A stretch of DNA of 64,000 bases from contig NZ_KI421507.1 of assembly GCF_000473205.1 (NCBI RefSeq), positions 2,595,302-2,659,301 on the forward strand. Direction: 5' to 3'. Origin of the DNA: Pseudophaeobacter arcticus DSM 23566. GTDB taxonomy: Bacteria > Pseudomonadota > Alphaproteobacteria > Rhodobacterales > Rhodobacteraceae. A program made the translations under genes and the position numbers. Position 1 is the first letter of the stretch. Every line of letters starts with the position of its first letter. The notes below the pieces were generated by a model that saw only the letters and a program-made list of their open reading frames with translations, searched no databases and was not told the origin of the DNA. Below, one piece after another: positions 35,805 to 46,708 of this stretch.

Positions 35805-36602
35805 GAACTGAGAGAGAAGACCCGCTGTAACTGCGGCATGGGTGATGGGCAACATATGGCCAGCCTCAGCAACCACCTCGCAGCGGGCCTGCGGCAGGCG
35901 CCGCGCCAGCCCCTCATTGATCACTGGCATCACCGGCTGGCTGGCACCGCCGCTGAGCAAAAGAACCGGCATCTTTACCGGATCCAGGGCGCCGGGCTCC
36001 AAGACCCCCTTGTCGTCCAGATAGAGCGTTTTATAGCTCGTGGGGACCGCACGCATCGCCCGCACCATGGCAGCCCGCGCCTGCTCCGGCATGTCCTCCC
36101 ATTTTGGCTTTCCCGTGCCCCAGGTGCGATTGAACAGGCGTGTCGCCTGTTCCACATCACCGGACTTAAAAAGCGCGTTGAATGGCGCTTCTTTTGCCTC
36201 CAGCGCCGCCTGCAGCTCTGGTGCCTCCTGGCGGGCAATTGCAAAGAGCACCGGTTCGATCAGCACCAGGCTCCTGACCCGCTCGGGGCGGGCCTGGGCC
36301 ATACGCAGGGCCACGGTTGCCCCAAAAGAGTGGCCGATCAGGTCAACCTGCCCTGCCTCCCGGTCCAGCAAAGCCAAGCCCGCCGTCACATTGGCGTCCT
36401 GAAAATCCATCGTTTCATCCCAATCCGGGCTGCGACCATGGGCGAACATGTCAAATGCCGTGATTGTGATCTCATCCCTCATCACCTCCGCCAGACCACG
36501 CCAGGCCCCGGAATGCGCCAGCGAGCAATGCACCGCCAGAACCCGGCGGGGTCCCGCGCCAAAACTGCGGCAATAAACTTCGCTCAACCTGCCATCCTTC
36601 AT
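35787..36602 (-). CDS. Alpha/beta fold hydrolase
   Basis: 271 residues from ATG 36602 with GAGAGAG upstream; the frame runs 89 codons further but without family sequence, overlapping the next gene. The core holds VLAVHCSLAHSGAWRGLA (oxyanion region), the nucleophile elbow VDLIGHSFGATVALR, and the catalytic His in VAEAGHMLPIT. No signal peptide, so cytoplasmic. It resembles the haloperoxidase/epoxide hydrolase-type esterases; the substrate is unknown. The 3' end is a tandem repeat. Confidence 0.85.
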   Translation of the reverse strand: MKDGRLSEVYCRSFGAGPRRVLAVHCSLAHSGAWRGLAEVMRDEITITAFDMFAHGRSPDWDETMDFQDANVTAGLALLDREAGQVDLIGHSFGATVALRMAQARPERVRSLVLIEPVLFAIARQEAPELQAALEAKEAPFNALFKSGDVEQATRLFNRTWGTGKPKWEDMPEQARAAMVRAMRAVPTSYKTLYLDDKGVLEPGALDPVKMPVLLLSGGASQPVMPVINEGLARRLPQARCEVVAEAGHMLPITHAAVTAGLLSQFWAGMA

Positions 36603-36693
36603 CACTTGCTCTCTCACTTGTTCGGATCTTTTGCCGCGCCAGTTTGCCCAGGCCAGCATAGGGGCCTGGGCCAAAGTGTCCGTATGGGCGGGA

Positions 36694-37287
36694 TTACCCC
36701 GCCAGATGCTGTTCCAGATCCTCGATCCGATCCTGGCCCCAGAACCGCGCCCCATCCTCGGTAATATAGAAAGGCGCGCCAAAGACCCCCGCCTTAAGTG
36801 CATCCTCGAGGTTTTGCGCATATCTCTCCGCGCCGGCCAAGAGCCCGCTATCCGCCAGCGCCGGATCAAAGCCGGCGCTTTGCAGGCAGGATTTGATCAC
36901 CTCATCCTGTGCAATATCGCGCTCCTCCACCCAGACTGCCTGCATCAGCCCATGCACCAATGCGCCCGTATCACCGCCCCCTGCGGATTGCGCCGCTATG
37001 ATTGCATAAGACGAAGGCGCGGCATTGGTCGGCCAATGCGCCGGATGCAGATTGATCGCCAGCCCATTCTTTTTCGCCTGACGCTGCAGCTCGATCAACC
37101 GGTACTCCTGCCGCGAGACGTGACGTTCCTTGGGCGGCGTGCCACCGGTGCTGCCATAGAGCGCCACAATATCCATCGGTTTGTAATTGATCTGGACATT
37201 CTGCCGCGCCGCGGCCGCCTCCAACCGTGTGCCAGCCAGGTACGCATAGGGCGACAGGGTCGAAAAGTAATAATCAATCGTGGCCAT
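36694..37287 (-). CDS. 2-hydroxychromene-2-carboxylate isomerase family protein
   Basis: 197 residues from ATG 37287. A DsbA-fold, kappa-GST-like protein: the catalytic Ser lies in FSTLSPYAYLAGTRL, where DsbA would have CxxC, and the cis-Pro loop is GVFGAPFYITEDGARFWGQDR. The type enzyme acts in naphthalene breakdown with glutathione, but most genomic members have unknown substrates; no naphthalene genes are nearby. It lies 91 bases upstream of the hydrolase on the same strand. Confidence 0.87.
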   Translation of the reverse strand: MATIDYYFSTLSPYAYLAGTRLEAAAARQNVQINYKPMDIVALYGSTGGTPPKERHVSRQEYRLIELQRQAKKNGLAINLHPAHWPTNAAPSSYAIIAAQSAGGGDTGALVHGLMQAVWVEERDIAQDEVIKSCLQSAGFDPALADSGLLAGAERYAQNLEDALKAGVFGAPFYITEDGARFWGQDRIEDLEQHLAG

Positions 37288-37394
37288 TTCTGGTTTTCTC
37301 CCGCTTAGAACTAGGCTGAAAGCTACGCACATGTTAAGCGGTGAGCAAGATCACGAATCTGTCACATTGCCATTGCTGCCGGGGATATCAGCCA

Positions 37395-38417
37395 ATGCCG
37401 ACCTTGCACGAACCCAAGCTCATCGCTGGGAACGCCAACCTCCCGCTTGCCACTTCCATTACCCGCCGTATGAGTATGCATCGCGGCATCGACCAAGGCC
37501 TGGTTGATGCCCGCGTTGAACGCTTCAACGACGGCGAGATCTTTGTCGAGGTCTACGAGAACGTGCGCGGCGAAGATATGTTTATCATTCAGCCGACCTC
37601 CAATCCGGCCAACGACAACCTGATGGAGCTTTTGATCATTTCGGATGCCCTGCGCCGCTCATCCGCGCAACGGATCACCGCAGTGATCCCCTATTTCGGC
37701 TATGCCCGTCAGGACCGCCGCACCAAGGCGCGCACACCGATCTCTGCCAAGCTGGTTGCAAATATGCTGACCGGTGCTGGCATCGAGCGGGTCCTGACCA
37801 TGGATCTGCATGCCGCGCAGATCCAGGGCTTCTTTGATATTCCGGTGGACAACCTCTACGCCTCGCCGATTTTTGCACTGGATGTCAAAAGCCAGTTCAA
37901 GGACAGCATGGAGGATCTGATGGTGGTCTCTCCCGATGTGGGCGGCGTTGCCCGCGCCCGCGAGCTGGCCAAGCGCATCAACGCGCCGCTGTCGATCGTC
38001 GACAAACGCCGCGAAAAAGCCGGCGAAGTGGCCGAGATGACCGTCATCGGCAATGTGCAGGACAAGATCTGCCTGATCATCGACGACATGTGCGACACGG
38101 CCGGCACCCTGTGCAAGGCCGCCCAGGTGCTGCTGGACAATGGCGCCAAGGAGGTTCACGCCTATATCACCCACGGCGTGATGAGCGGCCCTGCAGTGGA
38201 GCGTGTCACCAACTCAGTGATGAAATCGCTGGTGCTGACCGATACCATTCAGCCCACCGAGGCCGTGCGCAATGCCCCCAACATCCGCATCCTGCCCACA
38301 GCGCCGCTGTTCACCCAGGCGATCCTGAACATCTGGCACGGCACTTCGGTGTCGTCGCTGTTTGAGGACAAGACCCTGATCCCGATCTACGAGTCGCTGT
38401 ATTCTAACGGCGTCTGA
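37395..38417 (+). CDS. prs: Ribose-phosphate pyrophosphokinase
   Basis: 340 residues from ATG 37395; makes PRPP from ribose 5-phosphate and ATP. Motifs are [20 protein letters not shown] (flexible loop), [17 protein letters not shown], and the PRPP loop [12 protein letters not shown]. The upstream extension of the open frame has no family match. It is divergent from the isomerase gene, and a strong terminator follows. Confidence 0.95.
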   Translation: MPTLHEPKLIAGNANLPLATSITRRMSMHRGIDQGLVDARVERFNDGEIFVEVYENVRGEDMFIIQPTSNPANDNLMELLIISDALRRSSAQRITAVIPYFGYARQDRRTKARTPISAKLVANMLTGAGIERVLTMDLHAAQIQGFFDIPVDNLYASPIFALDVKSQFKDSMEDLMVVSPDVGGVARARELAKRINAPLSIVDKRREKAGEVAEMTVIGNVQDKICLIIDDMCDTAGTLCKAAQVLLDNGAKEVHAYITHGVMSGPAVERVTNSVMKSLVLTDTIQPTEAVRNAPNIRILPTAPLFTQAILNIWHGTSVSSLFEDKTLIPIYESLYSNGV

Positions 38418-38436
38418 ACTATTATTCAGACCAGAG

Positions 38437-38471
38437 AGGGCTCCGCGCAGCAATCTGCCGGAGCCCTTTTT
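38437..38471 (+). terminator. Rho-independent terminator of prs
   Basis: AGGGCTCCG (38437-38445) pairs perfectly with CGGAGCCCT (38459-38467), with a further inner stem GCAG/CTGC, followed by TTTTT. Confidence 0.92.
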
Positions 38472-38551
38472 GCATTAAGTGTAAGTGGCAATGCTGCAAG
38501 AGCACAGCTTCCATCTCAAGGTCAGCAATGAGCCCAAACCTACCTGCTTAG

Positions 38552-38998
38552 TCAGTCCAAAGGTGCGTCGAGAATTTTCGGACGGCGCCTTCCAAGGTCA
38601 TCTAGCGTCTCGGAGCGTTTTCCCTTGTTCCCAACATATTCACGCGAGGTTCGTCGTCCGCTGCGATCCTCAATCGTAATCACATAGCTGTTGCCGTTTT
38701 TGCTCGCAATGAAGCGAACCAAGAACGCCGTGAAGTCCGAAAACTCGACGTCGTGCTTTTCGCAAAAGTTAGGAAAAGCGTTTTTGAACAACGGCAAAGC
38801 GTATTCGACTTCTCCGTCGAGACAGGCGCCTTCCACTTCTCCCGTCAAAAAGTTTGCCACGATAAATCCATTTTCGTTCGCAGCAGCTTCCGCAAAAACG
38901 TGCGTGTAAATAACATGATGTGGCACCACGAAACTCAATCCTCCCGCAAGGGAGTCAGTGTAATTGTGGGCAACGCCATGGAGTTTGTTGTGTTTCAT
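38552..38998 (-). CDS. Uncharacterised protein, atypical composition
   Basis: 148 residues from ATG 38998 (the longer frame begins at a TTG). I do not recognise it. Visible features: an N-terminal segment with several His/Asn residues (KHNKLHGVAHNYTDSL), a hydrophobic GGLSFVVPHHVIYTHVFAEA, an acidic EVEGACLDGEVEYALPLF, and a charged Arg/Lys-rich C-terminus (RSGRRTSREYVGNKGKR). No signal peptide. By eye it is nearer 50% GC than its neighbours, which suggests acquisition. It sits alone between prs and the lectin-like gene. Confidence 0.55.
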   Translation of the reverse strand: MKHNKLHGVAHNYTDSLAGGLSFVVPHHVIYTHVFAEAAANENGFIVANFLTGEVEGACLDGEVEYALPLFKNAFPNFCEKHDVEFSDFTAFLVRFIASKNGNSYVITIEDRSGRRTSREYVGNKGKRSETLDDLGRRRPKILDAPLD

Positions 38999-39117
38999 AT
39001 GCGCAAAGTTATCCAAAAGACCAACGACAGCAAAGTCCGCTTAGTGCACCTTCGCGATCACACAACCCACAGCAATAGCCGAAGTGGGTTCACGCAAGCC
39101 CCCAATACCCGCAACCC

Positions 39118-39471
39118 TCAGTCCACGTCATCCCAGTCGTCGTCAAAGGGCAGCTCGCCCATCGCGGTCCAGGCGGTGCGCAGGCGGGCGATGCGGCTGT
39201 CGCCCCAGGTGCGGAACACCACTTCAAAATCCGTTGTGGTGATATTTTCCGCCACCAGTTCGGCCCGGATGGCGGCGCTGGTATCCATATCCCAGAGCGA
39301 GATCGAGACCTGCACCGCTGGGGGGCGGCGGTAAGCCTCCCTAAAGGTCACCCGTTTGCGCCGCTCGCGGGCGCCTTCGCCGGTCCACATGCTGCCGCCA
39401 CTGTCGAATTCGGAAAACAGCACCAGATCGCCCTGGTCAATTCCAATCCGAGGATTGCGTAGTCTTTGCAT
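39118..39471 (-). CDS. H-type lectin domain protein
   Basis: 117 residues. The segment VTFREAYRRPPAVQVSISLWDMD...AIRAELVAENITTTDFEVVFRTWGDSRIARLR fits the H-type lectin domain (the Helix pomatia agglutinin fold), with its F-x-x-x-F/Y-x-x-P-P-x-V opening. There is no signal peptide. The ligand is unknown. It follows the atp operon on the same strand but after the operon's terminator, so it is probably expressed separately. The C-terminus is strongly acidic (FDDDWDDVD). Confidence 0.8.
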   Translation of the reverse strand: MQRLRNPRIGIDQGDLVLFSEFDSGGSMWTGEGARERRKRVTFREAYRRPPAVQVSISLWDMDTSAAIRAELVAENITTTDFEVVFRTWGDSRIARLRTAWTAMGELPFDDDWDDVD

Positions 39472-39544
39472 ATCTTACCGTTCCAATATCAACCTGGCCG
39501 CGCGCAAACCACGGTTCGGCCATTAAAAACCAAAACTTTCTAAG

Positions 39545-39586
39545 ATTCAAAAAACAAAACCGGCCCATCACAACGGAGGGCCGGTT
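39545..39586 (-). terminator. Rho-independent terminator of the atp operon
   Basis: Read leftward, AACCGGCCC (39578-39586) pairs perfectly with GGGCCGGTT (39558-39566), followed by a T-rich stretch (39545-39557). It is 42 bases after the atpC stop. Confidence 0.9.
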
Positions 39587-39627
39587 TCTAAGTCTTGAGA
39601 ACACACTGGGCGTGCATCCATGGGCCG

Positions 39628-40041
39628 TTACAGGCTCATATGTGTGCCCAGGGCCTCCATGTCCGACAGGAGCTTGGCGGCTTCCTCGACGATGTCGTGG
39701 GGCTGCTCCGCGTCCTGCGCGGTTTTGTACATGTTACGAGCCTCTTCGATCAGCTCGTCCAGTTGGGCGCGGGTCATCTCATCCATTGGGATTGCCTTCT
39801 CAGCGAGGACCGAAAGGGCCTCAGCGCTGATTTCGGCAAACCCGCCGGTGACCACGAACTCCGAAGTGCCTTGCGAGCTTTCAACCCGCAGGACACCCGG
39901 ACGCAGGGTGGTAATGGTGGGTGCATGCATCGGCATCGCCGTCATGTCACCCTCCGCGCCGGGGATCAGAACCGCATTCACCTGGAGCGACGCTAGGCTG
40001 CGCTCCGGGCTTACGAGGTCAAATTGCATGGTATCAGCCAT
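39628..40041 (-). CDS. atpC: ATP synthase F1 subunit epsilon
   Basis: 137 residues, the regulatory central-stalk subunit. The N-terminal beta-sandwich ([36 protein letters not shown], read here in parts) and the Gly-rich VTGGFAEIS are typical; the C-terminal helical hairpin is shorter and acidic-poor. Last gene of atpHAGDC, 11 bases after atpD. Confidence 0.95.
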   Translation of the reverse strand: MADTMQFDLVSPERSLASLQVNAVLIPGAEGDMTAMPMHAPTITTLRPGVLRVESSQGTSEFVVTGGFAEISAEALSVLAEKAIPMDEMTRAQLDELIEEARNMYKTAQDAEQPHDIVEEAAKLLSDMEALGTHMSL

Positions 40042-40052
40042 CAGGGCCCTCC

Positions 40053-41498
<1,446 letters not shown>

Positions 41499-42377
41499 TT
41501 AGAGCGCCTCAGCGCCCGAAATGATTTCAATCAGCTCGTTGGTGATGACGGCCTGACGCGAGCGGTTGAACTCGATTGTCAGCTTGTCGATCATCTCGCC
41601 AGCGTTACGGGTGGCGTTATCCATCGCACTCATCCGGGCACCCTGTTCGGATGCACCGTTTTCCAGCAGCGCCGAAAAGATCTGGGTCGATACGCCACGG
41701 GGCAGCAGATCGGCGAGGATCGCCTCTTCGCTGGGTTCGTAGTCGTAAACGGCCAAAGAAGTCTCTTCAGCGGCACCGCCCTCGTAAGAGGCCGGAATGA
41801 TCTGCTGCGCTGTTGGCACCTGGGTCACAACATTGACGAACCCGGCATAGAACAGGGTCGCAACATCAAATTCACCAGCGTCAAAGCAGGTCAGGATATC
41901 CTTTGCGATGTCCTGCGCATTGGCATAGCCGATGCGTTTGACTTCGCTCAGGTCCACGTGGCCGATGAAATCATCGGCAAAGTCGCGACGCAGTGCGTCG
42001 CGGCCCTTTTTACCAACGGTCAGGATCTTGACCGTCTTGCCAGCAGCCTTCAGCTCTTGCGCCTTGAGGCGCGCCAGCTTGGAAATATTGGCGTTGAAGC
42101 CACCGCACAGACCGCGCTCAGAGGTCATGACGACCAGCAGCTGAACTTGATCGCTCCCGGTGCCGCGAAGCAGCTTGGGCGCGGAGTCACTGCCGCCAAC
42201 CGAAGCGGCCAGCCCTGCCATCACGGCATTGAACCGTTTGGTGTAGGGGCGTGAATCTTCGGCAGCTTCCTGGGCGCGGCGAAGTTTCGCCGCGGCCACC
42301 ATTTGCATGGCTTTAGTGATCTTACGGGTGCTTTTGACACTCGCGATCCTGTTTTTCAGGTCCTTGAGATTTGGCAT
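41499..42377 (-). CDS. atpG: ATP synthase F1 subunit gamma
   Basis: 292 residues, the rotor shaft. Typical ends are [20 protein letters not shown] and [22 protein letters not shown]; the central [14 protein letters not shown] is also conserved. It follows atpA by 12 bases. Confidence 0.97.
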   Translation of the reverse strand: MPNLKDLKNRIASVKSTRKITKAMQMVAAAKLRRAQEAAEDSRPYTKRFNAVMAGLAASVGGSDSAPKLLRGTGSDQVQLLVVMTSERGLCGGFNANISKLARLKAQELKAAGKTVKILTVGKKGRDALRRDFADDFIGHVDLSEVKRIGYANAQDIAKDILTCFDAGEFDVATLFYAGFVNVVTQVPTAQQIIPASYEGGAAEETSLAVYDYEPSEEAILADLLPRGVSTQIFSALLENGASEQGARMSAMDNATRNAGEMIDKLTIEFNRSRQAVITNELIEIISGAEAL

Positions 42378-42389
42378 TGCCTTATCCCC

Positions 42390-43928
42390 TTAAGCGAAAT
42401 CTGCGGCGAATTCGTCCAGCGCTGCTTTGATCTTGTCGGCAGCATCGCCCTTGATCTTTGGATCTTCTGTGGAAATCCACTCGAGCAGATCAGCGTGCTT
42501 GCCACGCAGATGCGCCAGCATGCCTTCCTCGTAGCGGCCAACGGCCTTTACGTCGATCTTGTCGAGGTAACCCTGCGTACCGGCGAAGATCACGCAGACG
42601 ATTTCCGCGTTGGTCAGCGGCGAGTACTGCGCCTGCTTCATCAGCTCGGTCAGACGGGCACCACGGTTCAGCAGCTGCTGTGTGGCGGCGTCGAGATCGG
42701 AGCCAAACTGAGCAAAGGCCGCCATTTCGCGGTACTGAGCCAGTTCCAGTTTCACCGGACCCGCAACAGACTTCATCGAGTTCGTCTGTGCAGAGGAGCC
42801 AACACGCGAAACCGACAGACCGGTGTTCACAGCAGGACGGATGCCCTGGTAGAACAGTTCGGTTTCCAGGAAGATCTGGCCATCGGTGATCGAAATCACG
42901 TTGGTTGGAATAAAGGCGGAAACGTCACCACCCTGGGTTTCAATAACGGGCAGAGCCGTCAGCGAACCAGCGCCGAAGTCTTCGTTCAGTTTGGCCGAAC
43001 GTTCCAGCAGGCGGGAGTGCAGATAGAAAACGTCACCAGGATAGGCTTCACGTCCGGGCGGACGACGCAGCAGCAGCGACATCTGGCGATAGGCAACGGC
43101 CTGTTTGGAAAGGTCATCATAGATGATCAGACCGTGCTTGCCGCTGTCGCGGAAATATTCAGCCATCGCGGTCGCGGCATAGGGGGCCAGGAACTGCAGA
43201 GGCGCAGGATCGGAGGCAGTTGCAGCAACCACGATCGAATATTCCATCGCGCCGGCTTCTTCCAGCTTTTTCACCAGCTGCGCAACAGTCGAACGCTTTT
43301 GACCAATCGCTACGTAAACGCAGTACAGTTTTTTCGACTCATCGTCGCCTGCTGCGTCGTTGTAGGATTTCTGGTTCAGAATGGTGTCCAGCGCGATGGC
43401 TGTTTTACCGGTCTGACGGTCACCAATGATCAGCTCACGCTGGCCACGGCCAACGGGGATCATCGCATCAACAGATTTCAGGCCTGTCGCCATCGGCTCA
43501 TGAACCGATTTACGTGGGATAATGCCAGGTGCCTTGACGTCGGCAACGCCACGCTTTGCAGCGTTGATCGGGCCTTTGCCGTCCAGCGGGTTACCCAGAC
43601 CGTCAACAACGCGACCCAGCAGCTCGGGGCCAACGGGAACGTCCACGATCGAGTTGGTGCGCTTGACAGTGTCACCTTCTTTGATGTCGCGGTCGGAGCC
43701 AAAGATAACGATACCTACGTTATCGGACTCCAAGTTCAGCGCCATGCCCATAATTCCGCCAGGGAATTCGACCATTTCACCAGCCTGAACATTGTCAAGG
43801 CCATATACGCGGGCGATACCATCGCCAACGCTCAGCACGCGACCAATTTCAGCCACCTCGGCTTCCTGACCAAAGTTTTTGATCTGGTCTTTTAGGATCG
43901 CAGAAATTTCTGCTGCTTGGATACCCAT
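42390..43928 (-). CDS. atpA: ATP synthase F1 subunit alpha
   Basis: 512 residues, the non-catalytic nucleotide-binding subunit. The P-loop GDRQTGKT and the [20 protein letters not shown] signature, with the catalytic-site arginine region nearby, are clear. It begins directly after the atpH stop (no gap), so the two are tightly coupled. Confidence 0.98.
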   Translation of the reverse strand: MGIQAAEISAILKDQIKNFGQEAEVAEIGRVLSVGDGIARVYGLDNVQAGEMVEFPGGIMGMALNLESDNVGIVIFGSDRDIKEGDTVKRTNSIVDVPVGPELLGRVVDGLGNPLDGKGPINAAKRGVADVKAPGIIPRKSVHEPMATGLKSVDAMIPVGRGQRELIIGDRQTGKTAIALDTILNQKSYNDAAGDDESKKLYCVYVAIGQKRSTVAQLVKKLEEAGAMEYSIVVAATASDPAPLQFLAPYAATAMAEYFRDSGKHGLIIYDDLSKQAVAYRQMSLLLRRPPGREAYPGDVFYLHSRLLERSAKLNEDFGAGSLTALPVIETQGGDVSAFIPTNVISITDGQIFLETELFYQGIRPAVNTGLSVSRVGSSAQTNSMKSVAGPVKLELAQYREMAAFAQFGSDLDAATQQLLNRGARLTELMKQAQYSPLTNAEIVCVIFAGTQGYLDKIDVKAVGRYEEGMLAHLRGKHADLLEWISTEDPKIKGDAADKIKAALDEFAADFA

Positions 43929-44489
43929 TTATCCGACCTCTTTCATTGCATTCTGTAGGGAGTTGAGCTTGGAGCGGATCGAGCTATCGATCATCTTCGA
44001 GCCCACTTTAACGACGAGACCGCCAATGATGCTTTCATCGACGGTTGCATTGATGGTAATCTTTTTGCCCACGCGCTCGGCCAAAGTCTTGGCCAGCTTT
44101 TCGCTCTGGGTCTTGGTCAGCGCCTTGGCAGAGACGACATCGGCAGTCACTTCACCGCGGGCCTCAGCCAGACGATCCCGCAAGGCGGAGATCAGCGCTG
44201 GCACCACAAACAGACGGCGCTTTTGCGCCATCAGAGCCAGAGTATTGCGCAGAACGGGCGCCAGGCCCATTTTATCCGCAACAGCCGCAATCGCGGCCCC
44301 CTGCTCATTACGAGAAATCAGCGGCGAGCTGATCAGGGTTTGCAGATCGTCACTGTCAGCCAGGGCAGCTGCCAGATCATTGATGCTGGTTTCAAGGCTA
44401 TCGAGCGCCTTGCTTTCTTCGGCGATCTGAAAGACCGCAGTGGCATAGCGCGCAGCAATGCCTGCTGAAATCGAAGCTGGTTCGGACAC
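43929..44489 (-). CDS. atpH: ATP synthase F1 subunit delta
   Basis: 186 residues, the peripheral-stalk/F1 connector. The family start SEPASISAGIAARYATAVF is preceded by a GTG (44487-44489) with GGAAGGGTGG upstream, so GTG is the likely start; the frame extends 42 codons further with no family match. The C-terminal GGLVVKVGSKMIDSSIRSKL is the subunit signature. First gene of atpHAGDC; the F0 genes are not in the window. Confidence 0.94.
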   Translation of the reverse strand: MSEPASISAGIAARYATAVFQIAEESKALDSLETSINDLAAALADSDDLQTLISSPLISRNEQGAAIAAVADKMGLAPVLRNTLALMAQKRRLFVVPALISALRDRLAEARGEVTADVVSAKALTKTQSEKLAKTLAERVGKKITINATVDESIIGGLVVKVGSKMIDSSIRSKLNSLQNAMKEVG

Positions 44490-44931
44490 GTCCACCCTTC
44501 CGACATTTGGCCCCGGTTGGCATGTCTGCGGGCAGACGGCGTCCGGGGGCGTGAGCAAGCCCCACCAAAGCGGCAGGGCGTTAAAATCAGCGTGGATGTA
44601 ACAGAGCGTTAGCATCCTATCAACTGTCTATAGTCTCTAGGGTGAATTCAGTGATTTCAATGTTTTCAATTAGTTAGCCAAAGTGCGGCCGTTTGCCCTC
44701 CTAAACAACAGCATTTTTATCTACGTTACGGCAGCAAATTACGATTCCTGACCGAGTAAAAACGACAATATTGCCCCGTATTCTCCTGACGGATGCCGTC
44801 GGAATTCAAGCCCCTGTTGCAAAAAGTTACAAACAGAATCATCTTCGCGATGATCCGCCTCCAGCGCCAATGCGCCCCAATATCCGTAAACGCTCTCGCT
44901 GGATTGGGTCGGCGGTTTCAGGCTGGCGGGG
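44490..44931. other. 442-bp upstream region of the atp operon
   Basis: No gene is supported. Bases 44620-44760 are visibly AT-rich, unusual in this genome, and should hold the atp promoter; TTGAAA around 44660-44670 and nearby TAGAGA/TATAGA hexamers are candidates, but their spacing is poor. A short hairpin (GACGG/CCGTC near 44788) behind the methyltransferase gene lacks a T-run. Confidence 0.4.
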
Positions 44932-45678
44932 TCAGACGGGGTCCGGCAGGGGATTCGACAACCCCTCAAGAACCCGGATCGGATTGGCGCGCTTGACCTT
45001 GGTCATATGCCCATGTTGCGGATGGGTCTGCTTGCTGACCTCAACCAGAAACACGCCCCCCGCCAACATGGTCGGCAACTGCCGCCCCACCCGCTCAAAC
45101 AGGGCGCCGGACTTGAGCCAGAACCGCTTTTGGCTTGGCAGCCGGTACAGGGCAGCGGCATGGCGTTCGATGGTGAACTCATGCAGGCGCAGCTGATTTT
45201 CGAGCTGGATAAGCGTATAGGGGCGGCCATAGCCAAAGGGGGTCTTGTCTGACCGCGCCCAGAACCCGGCCCGGTTAGGCACCACAAAGATAGCCCGCCC
45301 CCCCGGCCCCAGAACCCGGCGGCATTCCTCCAGCACCTGGGTTGGCCGTTCCGAGGTCTCTAACCCATGCATGACCACCAGACGATCCACCCGGCCAGTT
45401 TCAATGGGCCAGGTGGTCTCTTCGCACAGGACCGAGACATTGGGCATGCCTGCAGGCCATTGCATCACCCCCTGAGGGCCCGGCATCAGGGCAATGACCC
45501 GCCGCGCCTCGGCCAGATAGGGCCGCATCAAAGGGGCGGCAAAGCCAAACCCCGCCATGGTCTGCCCAGCGGCCTCTGGCCAGAGTTCCAGCAGTCGGTT
45601 GCGCACCGAGGCCTGCGCCGCCCGGCCCAGGGTACTGCGGTAATAGAAATTCCTAAGATCCTGAACATCAAGATGCAT
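44932..45678 (-). CDS. Class I SAM-dependent methyltransferase
   Basis: 248 residues from ATG 45678 ([19 protein letters not shown]). The SAM-binding part is degenerate at motif I ([16 protein letters not shown]) but keeps the post-motif [11 protein letters not shown], the [19 protein letters not shown] loop, and FGYGRPYT in the C-terminal half. These match a Methyltransf_11-type family common in Rhodobacteraceae, divergently paired with gloB. The substrate is unknown. The open frame upstream of the ATG has no family sequence. Confidence 0.85.
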   Translation of the reverse strand: MHLDVQDLRNFYYRSTLGRAAQASVRNRLLELWPEAAGQTMAGFGFAAPLMRPYLAEARRVIALMPGPQGVMQWPAGMPNVSVLCEETTWPIETGRVDRLVVMHGLETSERPTQVLEECRRVLGPGGRAIFVVPNRAGFWARSDKTPFGYGRPYTLIQLENQLRLHEFTIERHAAALYRLPSQKRFWLKSGALFERVGRQLPTMLAGGVFLVEVSKQTHPQHGHMTKVKRANPIRVLEGLSNPLPDPV

Positions 45679-45739
45679 TGCGGGTGCCTGCTGCTTGGGC
45701 CAATCTATGCGCAGTGTAACAATGGTGAGGCGAAAGACC

Positions 45740-46507
45740 ATGCCCCTGGAAATCATTACCCTGCCCTGTCTCTCGGACAACTATGCCTATCTGCTGCATG
45801 ATGCCAAGAGCGGCCAAACCGCTTTGGTGGATGCGCCAGAGGCCGCAGCGGTGAAATCTGCGCTGAGCGCCCGAGGCTGGGGCCTGGACGCCATCCTGCT
45901 GACCCATCACCACTACGACCATATCGACGGCGTTGAAGAGCTACGGCGCAGCTATGGCGCCAGGGTCTATGGCGCCAAACCCGACGCCCACCGCCTGCCG
46001 CCGCTTGACCATGCGCTGGACTATGGCGCGCGCTTTGATCTGTTTGGCGAAGAGGTCCAGGTGCTGGATGTCTCTGGCCACACAATTGGGCACATCGCCT
46101 TTTTCCTGCCCGAGAGCCAGGCTGTCTTTACCGCTGACAGCCTGATGGCGCTTGGCTGTGGTCGCCTGTTTGAAGGCGCGCCAAAGATGATGTGGGAAAG
46201 TCTCAACCGCCTGATGGCCCTGCCGCCGCAGACCATGGTCTACTCTGGCCATGAATACACCCAGTCCAACGCCCGTTTTGCCGTGACAATCGAACCGGAC
46301 AATAGCGCTTTGCATCTGCGCGTTGATGAAATAAACGCAAAACGCGCCAAAGGCGAAGCCACTGTTCCGTCACTTTTACAGCTGGAACTGGACACAAATC
46401 CGTTTCTGCGGGCTCATCTGGATGAGGTGAAATCAGCCATCGGCATGGAAGGTGCTGAAAACGCAGATGTTTTTGCAGAGATTCGGCAGCGAAAGGACCA
46501 GTTCTAA
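45740..46507 (+). CDS. gloB: Hydroxyacylglutathione hydrolase (glyoxalase II)
   Basis: 255 residues from ATG 45740 ([21 protein letters not shown]). A metallo-beta-lactamase-fold enzyme hydrolysing S-lactoylglutathione, the second step of methylglyoxal detoxification. The metal motif [10 protein letters not shown], the second-site [28 protein letters not shown] and the glutathione-binding [13 protein letters not shown] are all present. It is divergent from the methyltransferase with about 60 bases between the starts. Confidence 0.96.
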   Translation: MPLEIITLPCLSDNYAYLLHDAKSGQTALVDAPEAAAVKSALSARGWGLDAILLTHHHYDHIDGVEELRRSYGARVYGAKPDAHRLPPLDHALDYGARFDLFGEEVQVLDVSGHTIGHIAFFLPESQAVFTADSLMALGCGRLFEGAPKMMWESLNRLMALPPQTMVYSGHEYTQSNARFAVTIEPDNSALHLRVDEINAKRAKGEATVPSLLQLELDTNPFLRAHLDEVKSAIGMEGAENADVFAEIRQRKDQF

Positions 46508-46708
46508 CGCTTCAGATCAGGGTCTTGGCCGGCAAAGATGGGGTGCAATTCAACCGCTTTAAAAAGAAATGTGACCTAAATTTGAAAGAAAGTCCTTGAA
46601 GCTGCCGCTCTATCAACCAAACTCTAATACTATGACGACATGGTTGATGCATGGGGAAGAGGCAGAAAGCCAATGTCCCGGTCAACCCAAGAACAGAGGA
46701 GCACGCCC

